Below the pieces are notes generated by a model that did not search any database, was not told the origin of the DNA, and was given only the letters and a program-made list of their open reading frames with translations. Shown here one piece after another: positions 6,483-9,914 of a stretch of 9,914 nucleotides of DNA. Numbering within the stretch: the stretch's first letter is position 1; every line of letters begins with the position of its first letter. This DNA comes from a bacterium BMS3Bbin02 (GTDB taxonomy: Bacteria > Actinomycetota > Acidimicrobiia > Spongiisociales > UBA5794). The stretch is from positions 1 to 9,914 of the forward strand of contig BDTL01000083.1 in assembly GCA_002898115.1 (NCBI GenBank). Reading direction: 5' to 3'. The position numbers and the translations under genes are program-made.

Positions 6483-6812
6483 CTACTGGTTCTGGAAGAA
6501 GAAGTACCAGGCTCCGAAGGCGACGATCCCGGAAAACACGGCAATCTTTATCGTCGATTTCACGATTGAAAATACGAGGCCCGCAACGGCGAGCACACCG
6601 ATCACAGCAAGGATCAGGGCGAACTTCGGGTTCGATTCGACCAGGCCGTCCGGTACAAGATCCTGAACACGCCCCGGAAGGAGATCGAAGGCATCCTCGG
6701 GGATCTGGTCTATGACTCCGTCCCTGAGCTGCTGAATGACATCATCTGATAAGTTGTCGACGACCTCTGGTGGGAGATCTTCGATGTTGACTTGGAACAG
6801 TAGATTTTCCAT
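6483..6812 (-). CDS. Small membrane protein with six octapeptide repeats, first gene of the tup operon
   Basis: I do not recognise this family. From ATG 6812 the product is 109 residues. Residues 13-60 consist of six degenerate eight-residue repeats of the pattern [LIV]-P-x-[DEG]-V-[VI]-[DQ]-x, strongly acidic and without cysteine or histidine. Residues 64-84 and 89-106 are two hydrophobic segments separated by the basic linker KSTIK, making a helical hairpin in the membrane; the protein ends FFFQNQ. No signal peptide is visible before the repeats. ATG 6812 is preferred over GTG 6818 because TACGAT sits 6 nt upstream, fitting a leaderless transcript; a GTG start would add two residues. It ends 3 nt before tupB, so it is almost certainly co-transcribed and may assist or regulate the transporter. 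That role is inference from position only. Confidence 0.8.
   Translation of the reverse strand: MENLLFQVNIEDLPPEVVDNLSDDVIQQLRDGVIDQIPEDAFDLLPGRVQDLVPDGLVESNPKFALILAVIGVLAVAGLVFSIVKSTIKIAVFSGIVAFGAWYFFFQNQ
6633..6776 (-). repeat. Six tandem octapeptide-coding units (24-nt period) in the small membrane protein
   Basis: Residues 13-60 divide without gaps into six units of eight, for example LPPEVVDN (13-20) and IPEDAFDL (37-44). Column 1 is L, L, L, I, L, V. Column 2 is P in four of six. Column 5 is V, V, V, A, V, L. Column 7 is D, Q, D, D, D, E. The DNA units have diverged strongly, so the repeat is conserved at protein level and is old. Confidence 0.75.
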
Positions 6813-6818
6813 CCGCAC

Positions 6819-6824
6819 ATCGTA
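6819..6824 (-). promoter_or_regulatory. Putative leaderless -10 of the tup operon
   Basis: TACGAT on the minus strand, followed by 6 nt and then ATG 6812. No Shine-Dalgarno site is present. No clear -35 is seen at 16-18 nt. Confidence 0.42.
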
Positions 6825-6854
6825 ACCGCAAGTGCGAAAGATGGGGTGCCACCG

Positions 6855-6872
6855 TCGCCAGGGCGATTCGCC
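6855..6872. promoter_or_regulatory. Alternating TCGCC/GGCGA half-sites between divergent promoters
   Basis: TCGCC (6855-6859), GGCGA (6862-6866) and TCGCC (6868-6872) form two overlapping inverted repeats with 2-nt and 1-nt centres, midway between the two opposed -10 elements. This could be a shared operator. Short GC-rich repeats arise easily by chance, so this is weak. Confidence 0.25.
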
Positions 6873-6880
6873 GAGACCGC

Positions 6881-6893
6881 TATCGTCACGGCG
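6881..6893 (+). promoter_or_regulatory. Putative leaderless promoter of the DUF983 gene
   Basis: TATCGT (6881-6886) fits TANNNT and lies 7 nt before ATG 6894. No Shine-Dalgarno sequence precedes this ATG, supporting a transcript that begins at or next to the start codon. Confidence 0.42.
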
Positions 6894-7286
6894 ATGAATC
6901 TGACGCCGTTCACCGATCCGCCGTCCCTCATGGGGAAACTCATACGGGGAATACGCAAGACATGCTCACGCTGCGGCGGTGGCAAACTCTTCAAGAACTG
7001 GTTTACCCAGTTTGAGGACTGTCCAACATGTGGCTTGCATTTCGAGCGTGAAGACGGCTACTTCCTCGGTGCAATGATGGTCGATTTCGCCGTTACTGAA
7101 CTCATGTTCGTCATAGTGTTGATCGTTTCCCTGGCTGCCACCTGGCCAGACCTTCCTGTCGCTCGACTGACGATCCTGCTGGTGGTTACGAACCTCGCGG
7201 TCCCGTTGCTGTTCTGGCCATTCTCTCGAACCCTGTGGATAGCAATGGAGCGCCATTTCTACCTCAAGAGCCATCAGGACCCGTGA
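6894..7286 (+). CDS. DUF983 family zinc-ribbon membrane protein
   Basis: 130-residue protein of unknown function from the DUF983 family. A basic N-terminal region leads into a likely zinc ribbon with C24-x2-C27 and C43-x2-C46, around the typical sequence GGGKLFKNWF. The family segment FEREDGYFLGA (50-60) follows, then two membrane helices at about 58-82 and 91-112, with a short cytoplasmic tail. ATG 6894 is chosen over an upstream in-frame GTG (6846) because the latter would run through the promoter elements; ATG 6930 (MGKLIRG) is another possibility, since many homologues begin near there. It is divergent from the tup operon and 28 nt before ppc in the same orientation. The metal site is inferred from the cysteines. 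The biochemical role of the family is not known to me. Confidence 0.88.
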   Translation: MNLTPFTDPPSLMGKLIRGIRKTCSRCGGGKLFKNWFTQFEDCPTCGLHFEREDGYFLGAMMVDFAVTELMFVIVLIVSLAATWPDLPVARLTILLVVTNLAVPLLFWPFSRTLWIAMERHFYLKSHQDP

Positions 7287-7300
7287 CCGGATACACGGGC

Positions 7301-7306
7301 TACGCT
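7301..7306 (+). promoter_or_regulatory. Putative -10 of ppc
   Basis: TACGCT fits TANNNT and lies 8 nt before ATG 7315, so the transcript would be leaderless or nearly so. No Shine-Dalgarno sequence is visible. Read-through from the DUF983 gene 28 nt upstream is equally possible. Confidence 0.35.
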
Positions 7307-7314
7307 CCTTGGTC

Positions 7315-9914
7315 ATGGAAGCAAGAGGCATTGATCGGGATGTATCCCTACGCATAGACATTCGGCTGCTCGGCGATCTGCTCGGCGAGACACTGGTCCG
7401 CCAAGAAGGACCCGACCTGCTCGCCCTCGTGGAGACGGTCCGGGACTTCACGAAGCAGATTCGGGGAACCGAAGACTTACCGGCGAATCCGGCGGCAGCG
7501 GCGGACCTCACGGCCCTTCTTGCTGCCCTCGACATCGAGACAACCATGTCCCTTGTGAGGGCATTCACGGTGTTTTTCTATCTCGCCAATGTCGCAGAGC
7601 AAAGTCACCGGCTCGATGAGGACACCCAGCGCGGGGCAAGCGGAGCGGGCGAACTTGAACGGGTCGTGACAGCGATCGCAGACTCCGATCGGTTGACCGT
7701 CCCTGAGCTGCAGCGGACGCTCGAGAACCTCGACATGCGGCCCGTATTCACCGCGCACCCGACTGAGGCCGCGCGGCGATCCATCCTCTCCAAGACGACC
7801 GCGATTGCGGACCTACTCAGCGAACGGTCCGACCCTCGACTGTCTGCGGCCGACGATGCTCGAATCGTCCGGCGGATAGCGGAGTTGATCGATCTCATCT
7901 GGCAGACCAACGAGTTGCGCGATGCACGTCCGACCCCCGTTGATGAAGCCCGTTCGGCCATCTACTACTTCGACGAAATATTCAGCGAGGTCGCGGGTGA
8001 CTTGTTTGACGAGTTCTCCCACCAGGTGACACGACTCGGCGTTTCCTACCCACCGACATTGGCACCCGTGAGTTTCGGCACCTGGGTGGGTGGCGACCGC
8101 GACGGCAACCCCAACGTCACACCCGACGTAACGTTCGAAGTGCTGGAACTGCAGCATGACCGTGCGCTGCGCGAGCTCACTGCTGCTGTGGAGACCCTTT
8201 CTGCTGTGTTGAGTTCCTCGGAGTTCATCACCCGGGTCAGCAACGAGCTGAGGCAATCGCTAACAACAGATGCCGTTGCGCTCCCCGCGACGGCGCGGGT
8301 CTTCCGCAAGTTGTCAGCTGGTGAGCCGTACCGCCAAAAATGCGGCTTCATCCACCAACGGCTCCGTAACACTCGCGACCGCATCGCCGCAGACGGTATC
8401 CACGAACCCGGCGTTGACTACCAGGACGTCGGCGAACTCATTGCCGACCTCCAGCTCATCTACGACAGCCTCGCCGCCCACCACGGCGAACTTGTTGCCG
8501 ACGGAGTCGTCGCTCGGCTCATGCGCAGAGCATCAGCGTTCGGTTTCCGCCTCGCCACGATGGACATTCGCGAACATGCTGACCGCCATCGCTCGCTCAT
8601 CACCCACCTCCTCGGGCGCATCGGCGTAACCGACTTCGAGGACATGACGCCAGACGAACGAGTCAGCTTCCTCACTCGGGAGCTCGCTGGTGGCCGCCCG
8701 CTCAGCACGCTGGCTACAGCATTGCCCGACGATCTCGCACGCACCCTCGACACGTTCCACACGGTTCGGCGAGCACTCAAGCGCTTCGGACCGGACACGA
8801 TCGAGTCCTACATCATCTCGGAGACCGCCGGCGCCGACGATGTGCTCATCGCCGCGATCCTCGCCCGCGACGCAGGCCTCATCGACCTTACCGCCGACGT
8901 CGCTTCGATCGGGTTCGTACCACTCTTCGAAACGATCGACGAGGTTCGAGCCGCGCACCTGACGATGGATCAGTTGCTCTCATCTGAACCGTATCGCCGA
9001 CTCGTACACCTGCGTGGCGATCGCCAGGAAGTAATGCTGGGTTACTCGGACTCGAACAAACACGGTGGCATCACAACGTCGCAGTGGGAGCTCTACCGGT
9101 GTTCGCGGGCGTTGCGTGACGTTGCCATCCAACACGGCGTCGAACTCGTCCTTTTCCACGGCCGCGGAGGAACGGTGGGGCGGGGAGGTGGACCGACGGG
9201 GGAAGCAATCATGGCTCAACCCTGGGGCACGATCCACGGGCGCATCAAGATCACTGAACAGGGCGAGGTCATTGCAGACAAGTACGGCTTACCTCAGCTC
9301 GCCGCCGACAACATGGAACTCGCCCTGGCAGCCACCCTGGAAGCAACCGTATTCCACCAGAGTTCGCGCAAGACCCCGGCAGTTCTCGACCGCTGGGACA
9401 CCGCAATGTCAGAGATCAGCGATGCCGCCTATGCAACGTATCGGTCGCTCGTCGATGATCCCCGGCTCGTCGACTACTTCCTGACCTCGACACCCGTCGA
9501 TGAACTCGGTTCGATGAAGATCGGATCCCGGCCCTCGCGGCGTCCCGGTGGTGGGAAAGACAATGTCGGCCTGGGAGGACTTCGAGCTATTCCGTGGGTG
9601 TTCGGATGGACCCAGACCCGCCAGATCATTCCGGGCTGGTTCGGTGTCGGTACCGGTCTGCAGACTGCCCGTGATGCCGGCCACGGTGATCTCATTGCAC
9701 AGATGTACGAGGACTGGGCGTTCTTCCGGGCGTTCATATCGAACGTCGAGATGACGCTCGCCAAGACCGACCTCACAGTCGCGTCGCGCTATGTCGACAC
9801 ACTCGTGGAACCCGAAACCGCAACCCTGTTCGAGGTGATCGAAGCCGAGCATGATCGGTCCCTGGAACAGATTCTGCTCATCACCGGCGGAAGCGCCCTC
9901 GTCGACCGTTACCC
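7315..9914 (+). CDS. ppc: Phosphoenolpyruvate carboxylase, partial at 3' end
   Basis: Cytoplasmic anaplerotic enzyme joining bicarbonate to phosphoenolpyruvate to make oxaloacetate. 866 codons are present without a stop; about 60-70 C-terminal residues, including the NTG-type tail, fall outside the window. Catalytic landmarks are: FTAHPTEAARR (145-155) with catalytic His H148; GTWVGGDRDGNP (255-266); MLGYSDSNKHGG (574-585) with the bicarbonate-site lysine K582; and the mobile glycine loop FHGRGGTVGRGGG (614-626) with its arginines. The sequence around SNKHGGITTSQWE and the LRAIPWVFGWTQTRQIIPGW block match the actinobacterial type. The reading starts at ATG 7315 with MEARGIDRDVSLR. All catalytic motifs are intact. 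Allosteric regulation is likely from the family but cannot be read here. Confidence 0.97.
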   Translation, partial: MEARGIDRDVSLRIDIRLLGDLLGETLVRQEGPDLLALVETVRDFTKQIRGTEDLPANPAAAADLTALLAALDIETTMSLVRAFTVFFYLANVAEQSHRLDEDTQRGASGAGELERVVTAIADSDRLTVPELQRTLENLDMRPVFTAHPTEAARRSILSKTTAIADLLSERSDPRLSAADDARIVRRIAELIDLIWQTNELRDARPTPVDEARSAIYYFDEIFSEVAGDLFDEFSHQVTRLGVSYPPTLAPVSFGTWVGGDRDGNPNVTPDVTFEVLELQHDRALRELTAAVETLSAVLSSSEFITRVSNELRQSLTTDAVALPATARVFRKLSAGEPYRQKCGFIHQRLRNTRDRIAADGIHEPGVDYQDVGELIADLQLIYDSLAAHHGELVADGVVARLMRRASAFGFRLATMDIREHADRHRSLITHLLGRIGVTDFEDMTPDERVSFLTRELAGGRPLSTLATALPDDLARTLDTFHTVRRALKRFGPDTIESYIISETAGADDVLIAAILARDAGLIDLTADVASIGFVPLFETIDEVRAAHLTMDQLLSSEPYRRLVHLRGDRQEVMLGYSDSNKHGGITTSQWELYRCSRALRDVAIQHGVELVLFHGRGGTVGRGGGPTGEAIMAQPWGTIHGRIKITEQGEVIADKYGLPQLAADNMELALAATLEATVFHQSSRKTPAVLDRWDTAMSEISDAAYATYRSLVDDPRLVDYFLTSTPVDELGSMKIGSRPSRRPGGGKDNVGLGGLRAIPWVFGWTQTRQIIPGWFGVGTGLQTARDAGHGDLIAQMYEDWAFFRAFISNVEMTLAKTDLTVASRYVDTLVEPETATLFEVIEAEHDRSLEQILLITGGSALVDRY

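Noticed and set aside
6846..6893. Upstream GTG start for the DUF983 gene, adding 16 residues
   Set aside because: The extension would be encoded by the promoter region between the divergent genes and does not resemble DUF983 N-termini.
6966..7568. 200-codon minus-strand frame across the DUF983 gene and the start of ppc
   Set aside because: Antisense to two recognised genes, with Ser/Arg-rich composition and no motif.
8533..8958. 141-codon minus-strand open frame within ppc
   Set aside because: Fully inside intact ppc coding sequence; acidic shadow translation with no recognisable domain.
9031..9069. SDSNKHGG in PEP carboxylase (His where Asp or Glu is common) as a sign of altered catalysis
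   Set aside because: Actinobacterial enzymes vary at this position, and the catalytic lysine, histidine and glycine loop are all intact.

Overview
The window reads as a contiguous chromosomal segment from a high-GC Gram-positive bacterium (Actinomycetota; Acidimicrobiia is my best guess, at low confidence). The reasons are: a PEP carboxylase whose motifs match the actinobacterial type; a long D-3-phosphoglycerate dehydrogenase with the intervening and ACT domains found in mycobacteria; frequent GTG starts; and several genes whose ATG lies 6-8 nt after a TANNNT hexamer, the layout of leaderless actinobacterial transcripts. No transposase, integrase, tRNA, rRNA or CRISPR array is visible. It looks like core genome with one unusual transport operon.

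Layout. Minus strand 1-1333: N-terminal 444 residues of an S9-family acylaminoacyl-peptidase-like enzyme, cut by the window edge before its catalytic serine. Divergent from it is pgpA (1414-1869, +), a phosphatidylglycerophosphatase A. serA (3453-1876, -) converges on pgpA with a 6-nt gap. Divergent from serA is a universal stress protein (3604-4053, +); the 150-nt region between them holds a recognisable promoter and two imperfect DosR-like palindromes 21 bp apart. The stress gene converges on a minus-strand four-gene operon and overlaps it by 4 nt at the stop codons.

That operon (6812 to 4050) runs: small membrane protein with octapeptide repeats, tupB permease, tupC ATPase, tupA binding lipoprotein. 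The junctions are a 3-nt gap, an 8-nt overlap and a 4-nt overlap. The transporter belongs to the tungstate (Tup) family but is divergent. The ATPase lacks most of the ABC beta-subdomain, including the usual A-loop region. The binding protein has lost the TTTS oxyanion motif. The leading gene encodes six tandem eight-residue repeats followed by two membrane segments.

Divergent from this operon, across 81 nt carrying two opposed leaderless promoters, are a DUF983 zinc-ribbon membrane protein (6894-7286, +) and then ppc, PEP carboxylase (7315 to beyond the right edge). The main candidates for something undescribed are the octapeptide-repeat protein with its modified Tup transporter, and the putative DosR-type control region of the stress protein. 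All intergenic stretches are 150 nt or shorter.
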